Source: Bacteroidales bacterium (GTDB lineage Bacteria > Bacteroidota > Bacteroidia > Bacteroidales > ML635J-15). From it: DNA of 7,417 bases. Both the position numbers and the translations under genes were made by a program. The notes beneath the pieces were generated by a model. The model saw nothing but the letters and a program-made list of their open reading frames with translations. It ran no database searches and had not been told where the DNA came from. Position 1 is the first letter of the stretch. Every line of letters begins with the position of its first letter. The DNA is taken from positions 1 through 7,417 of the forward strand of contig JAQVPT010000182.1 in the NCBI GenBank assembly GCA_028701945.1, given 5' to 3'. This document shows positions 1 to 5,501 of the stretch, one piece after another.

Positions 1-591
1 TAAAGCAGTATCATTTCGAAAAGCTGAGATTTCGGTAGCTGTTCGTTGTTGCGTTTGATCACTAAAAATAAATCTATTATTAAATGAGGAGGTATCCGAA
101 ATACTGTAATATCGATATGGGACATTAGAAAAGCTCCCGTCCGTAACAGTTTTAAAAGTCCCATCCGAAGTGCGATAAGCTTTAAAATTATAATTCCCAC
201 TCATGGTTTTTGTTTCTTCATTAATCGAGGATATCCGTATAAAACCAGAACCTTCATTGCTATTCTCAGTCGAATAACGTGTTGCATTTGCACTCATATT
301 GGGTATATACTCAGCATAATGACCATTAGTTTGACTAATATTATACTCTCCAGGCTCAGCAGAATTCACATTTATAATAATAGTTTGCCCATTTGCAGAT
401 GATCCATAAACTTTTATAGAATAATCTGTTAGAATTGCATGAGGGTCAGAAGTACGCCAGTTAGAGCTATTAACCAATCCATACATCACAGGAGTTTGAA
501 CAGGTCCTTCACTCCCACTTCCACATGAACTCATGTATATAACTAAGACCAGAATTGAAACTATTATAAAAACCCTATTTTTCATTTGCAT
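1..591 (-). CDS. Partial lipoprotein of DUF6252-like type (5' part; runs off the left edge)
   Basis: An open frame of 197 codons runs from an ATG at 591 to the window edge with no stop, so the C-terminus is missing. A second in-frame ATG at 585 (MKNRVFIIV) is equally likely or better, because a possible -7 promoter box lies only 9 nt upstream of 591. The N-terminus is a type II signal peptide: short basic start, hydrophobic stretch, then Met-Ser-Ser-Cys with Cys at residue 21 (counting from 585), followed by a Gly/Ser-rich linker. The protein should therefore be lipid-anchored in the outer membrane or periplasm. Residues roughly 110-150 (GFIRISSINEETKTMSGNYNF, then a VTDGSFSNVPY segment) resemble the conserved core of DUF6252, a Bacteroidota lipoprotein family of unknown function. 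This assignment is from pattern memory, not a search. It is divergent to ychF and functionally unrelated to it. Confidence 0.75.
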   Translation of the reverse strand, partial: MQMKNRVFIIVSILVLVIYMSSCGSGSEGPVQTPVMYGLVNSSNWRTSDPHAILTDYSIKVYGSSANGQTIIINVNSAEPGEYNISQTNGHYAEYIPNMSANATRYSTENSNEGSGFIRISSINEETKTMSGNYNFKAYRTSDGTFKTVTDGSFSNVPYRYYSISDTSSFNNRFIFSDQTQQRTATEISAFRNDTAL

Positions 592-599
592 AATTTTAC

Positions 600-631
600 C
601 AAAAATAATCTAAAAACATCAACCGCACAAT
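600..631 (-). promoter_or_regulatory. Possible Bacteroidota-type promoter for the left-edge lipoprotein
   Basis: Read on the minus strand there is an ATTG at 631-628, a 20-bp spacer, and TATTTTTG at 607-600. This matches the Bacteroidota -7 consensus TAnnTTTG, with a one-off -33 box. The spacing would put the start of transcription close to 593, leaving a very short leader. That favours translation from the ATG at 585 over the one at 591. The sequence is AT-rich, so a chance match is possible. Confidence 0.35.
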
Positions 632-775
632 ATATTTTATTAAATAAACCCAATATATATTAAGCTTCATAAAATAATAAATCTATCTGTTAAACGTAAT
701 TATTGTAAAAAGGTTGATTATTTTATTTATTCTCTGCATAAACATTCCCTATACAGTCAAAATAAGACTGCAAAT

Positions 776-807
776 ATTGATTTTTCAGCTAAAAAAAACT
801 ATTTTTG
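776..807 (+). promoter_or_regulatory. Likely promoter of the ychF-hisS pair
   Basis: ATTG at 776-779 is followed by a 20-bp spacer and TATTTTTG at 800-807, an exact TAnnTTTG box. It lies 23 bp upstream of the ychF ATG. A weak AGGA at 823-826, four bases before the ATG, is the only Shine-Dalgarno-like sequence. Box sequence and spacing are the same as in the divergent lipoprotein promoter. Confidence 0.5.
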
Positions 808-830
808 TCAAATAAATAATATAGGACAAA

Positions 831-1928
831 ATGGGATTACAATGTGGAATAATTGGTATCGCAAACTGTGGTAAAACAACACTTTTTAACTGCATGTCGA
901 ATACTAAAGCAGAAACAACAAGCTTTGCTTTTGCAAGTAATAAGTCAAATATTGGTGTGATTAATGTACCCGATGCAAGACTTTCAGAGTTAGAGAAGTT
1001 TCAACCTACCGAAAAATTAGTTGCCGCAACAGTTGATATTGTTGATATTCCTGGACTTGCAAAAGGCTCAAGTCATGGCGAAGGCATCGGTAATCAATTC
1101 CTTGCAGACATCAGAAATACAGATGCACTAATACATGTCGTTAGATGCTTTGATGATGATAATCTTCCACATATCGAAGGCTCTATTAATCCTGTGAGAG
1201 ATATAGAAACTATTGATCTCGAATTACAAGTAAAAGATTTAGAGTCGGTAGAAAAAAAGATTATTCGCATGGAAAAGCTCATAAAAACTGGCGATAAAGA
1301 TGCAAAATTAGCTATCGAAGTGTTAAAAGTTTATCGCGAGCATCTCGAAAACATGCAAAATGCAAGAACCGCTCCCGTAAAAGAAGATGACAAAAAGTAT
1401 GTTACAGACCTTTCACTTCTTACAATGAAACCAGTCATGTTCGTCTGTAATATCGGTGAAGATTCAATCGATGCGGGAAATAAATATACCGAGGCAGTAA
1501 AAAAATCGATACAAGAAGAAAATATCAAAATACTCACAATCGCAGCAGCATTAGAATCCGAAATTGCCGAACTCGAAACCATCGAAGAAAAATTGGAGTT
1601 TTTGCAAGACTATGGTCTAACAGAGCCAAGCGTAAACATAGTTATACGCGAAGCTTATGATATGCTCAATCTACATTCGTTTTTTACTGTCGGGCCTAAA
1701 GAAATCAAAGCATGGACAATTAAAAAAGGCATGAATGCTCCCGAAGCTTCTGGAACAATACACAGTGATCTCCAGCGTGGATTTATTAGAGCCGAAGTTA
1801 TGAAATACAACGATTTCATCGAATTTGGTTCGGAAAATGCTTTAAAAAATGCGGGCAAATTTCATGTTGAAGGAAAAAACTATATTGTAGCAGACGGAGA
1901 TATTTTACATATCAGATTTAACGTTTAA
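831..1928 (+). CDS. ychF: YchF/OLA1-family P-loop ATPase/GTPase, divergent
   Basis: 365 aa, the usual family length, from ATG. YchF is a ribosome-associated, Obg-related nucleotidase that prefers ATP. The P-loop is at residues 9-16 (GIANCGKT), G3 is D72-I-P-G75, and the family's altered G4 motif NxxE, which explains ATP preference, is N207-I-G-E210. A helical domain follows roughly 130-200, and the C-terminal TGS domain spans about 280-363 with the conserved KEIKAWTI and DGDILHIRFNV stretches. The hallmark GEGIGNQF loop is present with His82 just before it. Family identity is certain. Unusually, the strongly conserved NFPFCTIEPN segment after the P-loop is SFAFASNKSN here (residues 31-40), and the P-loop reads ANCGKT instead of PNVGKS. 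No terminator is visible before hisS, so the two are probably one transcript. Confidence 0.95.
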   Translation: MGLQCGIIGIANCGKTTLFNCMSNTKAETTSFAFASNKSNIGVINVPDARLSELEKFQPTEKLVAATVDIVDIPGLAKGSSHGEGIGNQFLADIRNTDALIHVVRCFDDDNLPHIEGSINPVRDIETIDLELQVKDLESVEKKIIRMEKLIKTGDKDAKLAIEVLKVYREHLENMQNARTAPVKEDDKKYVTDLSLLTMKPVMFVCNIGEDSIDAGNKYTEAVKKSIQEENIKILTIAAALESEIAELETIEEKLEFLQDYGLTEPSVNIVIREAYDMLNLHSFFTVGPKEIKAWTIKKGMNAPEASGTIHSDLQRGFIRAEVMKYNDFIEFGSENALKNAGKFHVEGKNYIVADGDILHIRFNV

Positions 1929-1939
1929 CCAATAAAATT

Positions 1940-3313
1940 ATGGCTGTACAGGTATCAATACCAAAAGGAACAAGAGATTTTACAACATCCGAAATGTCAA
2001 AACGAAATTATATTTTTGATAATATAAAGTCTATTTTTAAAAAATACGGTTATCAAGCAATCGAAACTCCAGCAATGGAAAATCTTTCAACATTGCTTGG
2101 TAAATATGGAGACGAAGGAGATAAATTGATTTTTAAAATCCTTAACTCAGGAAATTACTTAAACAAAATTGATGAAGGGAAACTTAATCACGAAAACACT
2201 ACCGAAATAACAAATCTTATTTCAGAAAAAGGATTAAGATACGACCTTACTGTACCTTTTGCAAGATTTATTGTTCAAAATCGCAGCGAAATTACTTTTC
2301 CGTTTAAACGCTACCAAATTCAGCCAGTTTGGAGAGCCGACAAACCTCAAAGAGGCAGATATCGTGAGTTCTTTCAGTGTGATGTTGATATAATCGGCTC
2401 TAATTCACTATTTAACGAATTTGAGCTAATACAAATTATAGATGAGATTTTTGAGATAATTAATCTAAAAGTTACAATAAAAATCAATAATCGTAAAATA
2501 TTGGCTGGAATTGCCGAAACAATAGGCGAATCGGATAAATTTATTCCAATTACTGTAGCGATTGATAAAATTGACAAAATTGGGCTTGAAAAAGTTAATG
2601 AGGAGCTACAAAAAAGCGGACTTTCTGACGATGCAATAAATAAACTTCAGCCAGTTTTAAATACAAAAAGAAATACTCAAGAAAGTATTAAGTTCCTCTC
2701 GGGAATGCTAAAAACATCTGAAACAGGACTTACAGGATTAGAAGAAATAAAAACAATTTTTGATTATTTGCAACACTTTCAACCGAAAGCAAATGTAGAA
2801 TTAGATTTAAGTCTTGCCAGAGGTTTAAACTATTATACAGGAGCTATTTTTGAAGTAAAATCAGACGAGGTTGAAATAGGAAGCATCTGTGGTGGTGGAC
2901 GTTATGACGACCTAACATCCGTTTTTGGAATGAAAGATATTTCGGGAGTTGGCGTATCATTTGGTGCCGACAGAATATATGATGTTCTCACTCAGCTCAA
3001 TAAATTTCCTAACGAAACAGAAAAAAGCTCTGATGTGATTTTCATTAATTTTGGCAAAGCCGAAGAACTTAAATGTATCGAAATTGCCACTGAACTCAGA
3101 AAATCTAATTATAGCTGCGAAGTTTATCCCCAAAAAGCAAAACTTGACAAACAATTCAAATACGCTAACAATAAAAACATTCCTTTTGTAATCATAATCG
3201 GCGAGCAAGAGTTAGAAAATGGTAATGTAACAATCAAAAATATGTTAAGCGGAGAGCAGACAACGATTAAAAATACTGAGGTAATAGATTATTTGAAAAA
3301 ACCGAAACTTTAA
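1940..3313 (+). CDS. hisS: Histidyl-tRNA synthetase
   Basis: 457 aa. A class II aminoacyl-tRNA synthetase that charges tRNA-His with histidine in the cytoplasm. The N-terminus has the family's opening PKGTRDF (residues 8-14) and motif 1 around 35-55. LRYDLTVPFARF (99-110) lies in the substrate pocket. Motif 2 is at 130-153, with VWRADKPQRGRYREFFQCD. The histidine-specific motifs follow: ARGLNYYTG (293-301) and CGGGRYDDL (317-325). Motif 3 is GVGVSFGADRI (336-346). Residues about 365-457 form the anticodon-binding domain. It is longer than the roughly 424 aa of E. coli HisS because of the segment at about 65-98, which fits the longer, eukaryote-like HisS form I recall from Bacteroidota. It starts 11 bp after ychF with no Shine-Dalgarno sequence. 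It is complete, with all catalytic motifs. Confidence 0.97.
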   Translation: MAVQVSIPKGTRDFTTSEMSKRNYIFDNIKSIFKKYGYQAIETPAMENLSTLLGKYGDEGDKLIFKILNSGNYLNKIDEGKLNHENTTEITNLISEKGLRYDLTVPFARFIVQNRSEITFPFKRYQIQPVWRADKPQRGRYREFFQCDVDIIGSNSLFNEFELIQIIDEIFEIINLKVTIKINNRKILAGIAETIGESDKFIPITVAIDKIDKIGLEKVNEELQKSGLSDDAINKLQPVLNTKRNTQESIKFLSGMLKTSETGLTGLEEIKTIFDYLQHFQPKANVELDLSLARGLNYYTGAIFEVKSDEVEIGSICGGGRYDDLTSVFGMKDISGVGVSFGADRIYDVLTQLNKFPNETEKSSDVIFINFGKAEELKCIEIATELRKSNYSCEVYPQKAKLDKQFKYANNKNIPFVIIIGEQELENGNVTIKNMLSGEQTTIKNTEVIDYLKKPKL

Positions 3314-3348
3314 ATTAATCACACATTTCCTAATCTTGCAAAACCAAT

Positions 3349-3360
3349 GTTAGCGTTTCG
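3349..3360 (-). repeat. Lone half-site of the intergenic palindrome family at the array edge
   Basis: GTTAGCGTTTCG lies 8 bp from the stop of the minus-strand lipoprotein gene. Its last 11 bases (3350-3360) are identical to 5479-5489, which lies 12 bp from the stop of the hydrolase gene. On the minus strand both read CGAAACGCTAA directly after a gene. No matching GATAAC half is found in the remaining 35 bp before the hisS stop, so only one arm is present. It marks the junction between the plus-strand core genes and the minus-strand series. Confidence 0.5.
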
Positions 3361-3368
3361 TTGTTTTT

Positions 3369-3938
3369 TTACTGCAGTTTTATTATTCCGCTTTCTTTTA
3401 GTTCTTTATTGTCATCACTCCAACTGTATGTTCGTTTGAATTTAAGCTCTGCAATGTTCATATCGTTTGTCAAAATAATGTTTTTCGCTGAACTCACAAA
3501 AACGTCATATTGAAGTGGTGATTCAGACCATTCTAATGTGTATTGATATGCGTCTATAATTTTATTTTTGTCGTCAGTTTTGATAATTAAGATGTCGTGA
3601 AAATCTTTAAACAACGGTGGTTCGTCAAAGTTGTAAGCTTGTCCAACATATGTCGAAATAAATTGATAGTAATTATATTGTCCACATACTGGTTCAAATA
3701 TTGGCATTAAGTTTTTTACATTTAATGTGTCTTGTATATTACCATCAATATCAGTAAGTTTCGAATAATTAAAGTCGGAGTTTTCTGTCTGCTTTTTGAG
3801 AATGTATTTTTTTGTTTCGTTTAGTTTTGTTGCAGTGTCTGTTTCAACTGTCTGAAAAATGGTCTTTATTGGTTTGGTTTGACAAGAAGTAAAACTTATC
3901 AAAAAGATTATAATAGTTATAAATGTCAAGAACTTCAT
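3369..3938 (-). CDS. Orphan lipoprotein of unknown function
   Basis: 189 aa from the ATG at 3938. The frame stays open upstream to a GTG at 3977 (13 more residues). I prefer 3938 because it gives a compact type II signal peptide: MKF, a hydrophobic run, then Phe-Thr-Ser-Cys with Cys at residue 19. The GTG cannot be excluded, as the promoter lies upstream of both. The mature part is hydrophilic with no membrane segment, so it should be a lipid-anchored envelope protein. It contains one further Cys (residue 85), an aromatic stretch around it (CGQYNYYQF), and a C-terminal half with alternating beta-strand-like pattern ending in KLQ. I recognise no family and assign no function. It is convergent with hisS, has its own promoter, and sits between a lone half-site on its 3' side and a full palindromic element on its 5' side. 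Confidence 0.75.
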   Translation of the reverse strand: MKFLTFITIIIFLISFTSCQTKPIKTIFQTVETDTATKLNETKKYILKKQTENSDFNYSKLTDIDGNIQDTLNVKNLMPIFEPVCGQYNYYQFISTYVGQAYNFDEPPLFKDFHDILIIKTDDKNKIIDAYQYTLEWSESPLQYDVFVSSAKNIILTNDMNIAELKFKRTYSWSDDNKELKESGIIKLQ

Positions 3939-3996
3939 TAAATGATTCAAAACATTTGTCAGTTTGTGCTTCTTCACTTTTTTATAATTGTTTTTA

Positions 3997-4028
3997 CAAA
4001 AATACCAATTATTGGTTTAGGGTGCAAA
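3997..4028 (-). promoter_or_regulatory. Promoter of the orphan lipoprotein gene, with two flanking inverted repeats
   Basis: On the minus strand an exact TTTG (4028-4025) is separated by 20 bp from an exact TAnnTTTG box, TATTTTTG (4004-3997). This is the best consensus match in the window. Two perfect inverted repeats overlap it: TGCAAA-N10-TTTGCA at 4023-4044, which includes the -33 box, and CCAAT-T-ATTGG at 4005-4015, inside the spacer. Either could be a repressor or activator site, though both are short enough to arise by chance in AT-rich DNA. Confidence 0.6.
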
Positions 4029-4044
4029 TGTTTTTTCGTTTGCA

Positions 4045-4288
4045 GATAACGGTTACAGCTATGTATTAGTGCAAAAAAAGAATAGAAATTACCGTATCAG
4101 AGTTCCCACAAAGCCAATTTTTTAGATTTTGTTTTTAAATTTTATCGCAAAAGCCAATTAGCAATCATGAACACCATTGTAAAAAATTAAAGGTGAGTAA
4201 ATGTAAAGAAAATGGCGGGGTTCGGAATTGTTCTGTACGAACGGTTACAGGCGATTTCCCACATTATTACTTAAGTGTTGTTAGGTGC
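4045..4288. repeat. Intergenic long imperfect palindrome, attC-like (copy 1)
   Basis: This element fills most of the 356-bp gap between the fic stop and the lipoprotein ATG. No real gene is seen in it. Its left end is GATAAC (4045-4050) in GATAACGGTTACAGCTATGT, and its right end is GTTAGG (4280-4285). Symmetric arm matches run inward: GTATTAGTG (4063-4071) against CATTATTAC (4262-4270), CGTATCAGA (4093-4101) against TCTGTACG (4232-4239), TTCC (4103-4106) against GGAA (4224-4227), and GCCAATTTT (4113-4121) against AAAATGGC (4209-4216). Its first 50 bp are homologous to the start of the copy at 6999. In gene orientation the right box reads ACCTAAC, which fits the integron R'' consensus RYYYAAC. 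The left box GTTATC deviates from GTTRRRY. It also holds a direct repeat AAAGCCAATT (4110-4119, 4150-4159) and a second AACGGTTACAG (4240-4250). Confidence 0.6.
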
Positions 4289-4294
4289 TAGTTT

Positions 4295-5251
4295 TTATTT
4301 ATATTTATACGTTGTCAATCTTTTATCTCCTAATTTTATTAGTTCCCCATTTTTAACTGCATTTTTTAGATCTCTACTTGCTGTAGCAGAAGATATATCT
4401 TTATTATGTCTCATATAATCTTGACGAGAAAATTCCAAGTTGCCAATTAAGTCTTTAAAAAATTCAATCCTATCAGTATTTGTTGAATTTAATCTTTGAG
4501 TCTTCAATAAATCTTCAAGAGCAGAATTTATTATATCCAACATAAACTCAATAAACAAGGTCGATTCTCCTTGTCCATCAGATTTGCCTAGAGCGTTATA
4601 GTAATCTTGTTGTTTTTCTTTTATTAATGTTTCAACAGGTAAGAATTCAAAAACAGGTGAATACTCTTTTAGTATCATTGTTTGCCATAATCGCCCCATT
4701 CTTCCATTACCATCAACAAATGGATGTATAAATTCAAATTCATAATGAAAGACACAACTTTTTAATAAGATTATATCATCGTCCTCCTTTAAATATTTAA
4801 ATAAATCATTTAACAATGGATGAACCATTTTTCCAGGAGGAGCGAGATGTGCAATTTGATCACCTTTCATAATTCCAACAGCTGTGTTTCTCAGTTTACC
4901 TGCATTTTCAACTAATTTATTCATTAATATTTTATGTGCAGAGCAAAGAGAATTAATATCATATACTTGAAATTTATTGAGTTTCGAGTAAACATCTATA
5001 GTATTTTTAACTTCAAGAATGTCTTTTTGAGGAGCCAATACCCTTATGTCATTAATTAGGTCGGTTATTTGTTCAACTGTTAGGGTATTTCCCTCAATCT
5101 CTAGAGATGATTGGATTGTTTTTATTCTATTACGTTTTCTTAATTCTGTAGGTGGTTTTATTAGACGGGCAGACTTAACTTCTCCAATTTTCTCTGATAT
5201 AGAAGAGATTAAATTTAATATTTTAGTGGTTATTCTATAAGGTGGCTTCAT
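4295..5251 (-). CDS. Fic-domain protein AMP-transferase, self-inhibited (class II), with C-terminal winged helix
   Basis: 318 aa from the ATG at 5251. The frame is open to 5290, but that codon lies inside the promoter, and MKPPYRITTKIL is the typical start of this family. Residues 1-60 match the Fic_N region and carry the inhibitory helix motif [S/T]xxxE[G/N] as S49-LEI-E53-G54. That Glu normally blocks the ATP gamma-phosphate pocket and keeps the enzyme off. The Fic core holds the catalytic loop HPFVDGNGRMGR (176-187), a complete HPFx[D/E]GNGRxxR, so it should be able to transfer AMP from ATP to a protein hydroxyl, probably in the cytoplasm. Residues about 272-318 (SRQDYMRHNKDIS through SRDLKNAV to the end) look like a winged helix-turn-helix. 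The target is unknown. The architecture resembles single-chain Fic proteins such as Shewanella SoFic. No separate antitoxin gene is adjacent, as expected when the inhibitory helix is built in. Confidence 0.93.
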   Translation of the reverse strand: MKPPYRITTKILNLISSISEKIGEVKSARLIKPPTELRKRNRIKTIQSSLEIEGNTLTVEQITDLINDIRVLAPQKDILEVKNTIDVYSKLNKFQVYDINSLCSAHKILMNKLVENAGKLRNTAVGIMKGDQIAHLAPPGKMVHPLLNDLFKYLKEDDDIILLKSCVFHYEFEFIHPFVDGNGRMGRLWQTMILKEYSPVFEFLPVETLIKEKQQDYYNALGKSDGQGESTLFIEFMLDIINSALEDLLKTQRLNSTNTDRIEFFKDLIGNLEFSRQDYMRHNKDISSATASRDLKNAVKNGELIKLGDKRLTTYKYK

Positions 5252-5263
5252 AAGATATAAATA

Positions 5264-5291
5264 TTTGATACTATCATTTGATACTATCAAA
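5264..5291. promoter_or_regulatory. Tandem palindromic operator in front of fic
   Basis: The 13-bp unit TTTGATACTATCA occurs twice in perfect tandem, at 5264-5276 and 5277-5289. Each unit contains the perfect 11-bp palindrome TGATACTATCA, centred at 5271 and 5284. The second extends to a perfect 15-bp palindrome, 5277-5291. The second copy overlaps the -7 box by 4 bp and covers the expected transcription start, and the first covers the start of the transcript. Binding here should block initiation. The fic product, with its winged helix, is the nearest candidate binder (inference). Confidence 0.7.
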
Positions 5292-5318
5292 GATACGTTT
5301 TAATTTTAATTCTACAAG
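5288..5318 (-). promoter_or_regulatory. Promoter of fic
   Basis: On the minus strand CTTG (5318-5315) is followed by a 19-bp spacer and TATCTTTG (5295-5288), an exact TAnnTTTG box. Transcription would begin near 5282, giving a leader of about 30 nt to the ATG at 5251. This placement rules out the upstream in-frame ATG at 5290 as the start. There is no Shine-Dalgarno sequence. Confidence 0.5.
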
Positions 5319-5353
5319 TAATATGGAAAGTTGTTCGTTGACTTTAAATTAGC

Positions 5354-5489
5354 GATAACGGTTTGGCAATAAGAAACGTCGGGCATTAAAATCCCCGACT
5401 TATCTAGTTCCAGATCCGCTTATTATATGTTATGTCATTCAAATTTAACACTTTCCGCCCAATTTTTTTTATTGCATATTAGCGTTTCG
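5354..5489. repeat. Intergenic long imperfect palindrome, attC-like (copy 2)
   Basis: This lies in the gap between the hydrolase stop and the fic promoter. The left end is GATAAC (5354-5359) in GATAACGGTTTGGCAATA, and the right end is ATTAGC (5478-5483) followed by GTTTCG. The termini are true inverted repeats: GCAATAA-N8-GGGC at 5366-5384 is mirrored by GCCC-N8-TTATTGC at 5457-5475, with identical 8-bp spacing. Inside is a nested hairpin, GTCGGG (5378-5383) with CCCGAC (5394-5399) around a 10-nt loop. AATAAG (5368-5373) can alternatively pair with CTTATT (5419-5424). The hairpin is not followed by a T-run in either direction, so it is not a convincing intrinsic terminator. No gene is seen within it. 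Confidence 0.6.
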
Positions 5490-5501
5490 GCATTTATTAT
5501 A

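Noticed and set aside
3341..3369. Possible terminator after hisS (AAAACCAA and TTGTTTTTTT)
   Set aside because: The stem would be nearly all A-T with a mismatch, and the region is better explained by the repeat half-site. It may still act weakly.
4212..4274. A 20-codon plus-strand ORF starting MAGFGIVLYERLQ inside the first palindrome
   Set aside because: It lies in the paired arm of the repeat, has no promoter or ribosome-binding signal, and is most simply a chance reading of repeat sequence.
5046..5240. Plus-strand ORF opposite fic, and similar short minus-strand ORFs within ychF and hisS
   Set aside because: They are antisense shadows of well-supported genes and show no recognisable domains or initiation signals.
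5378..5399. GTCGGG/CCCGAC hairpin as an intrinsic terminator
   Set aside because: There is no T-run immediately after it on either strand, and it is nested in the larger palindromic element, which explains it better.
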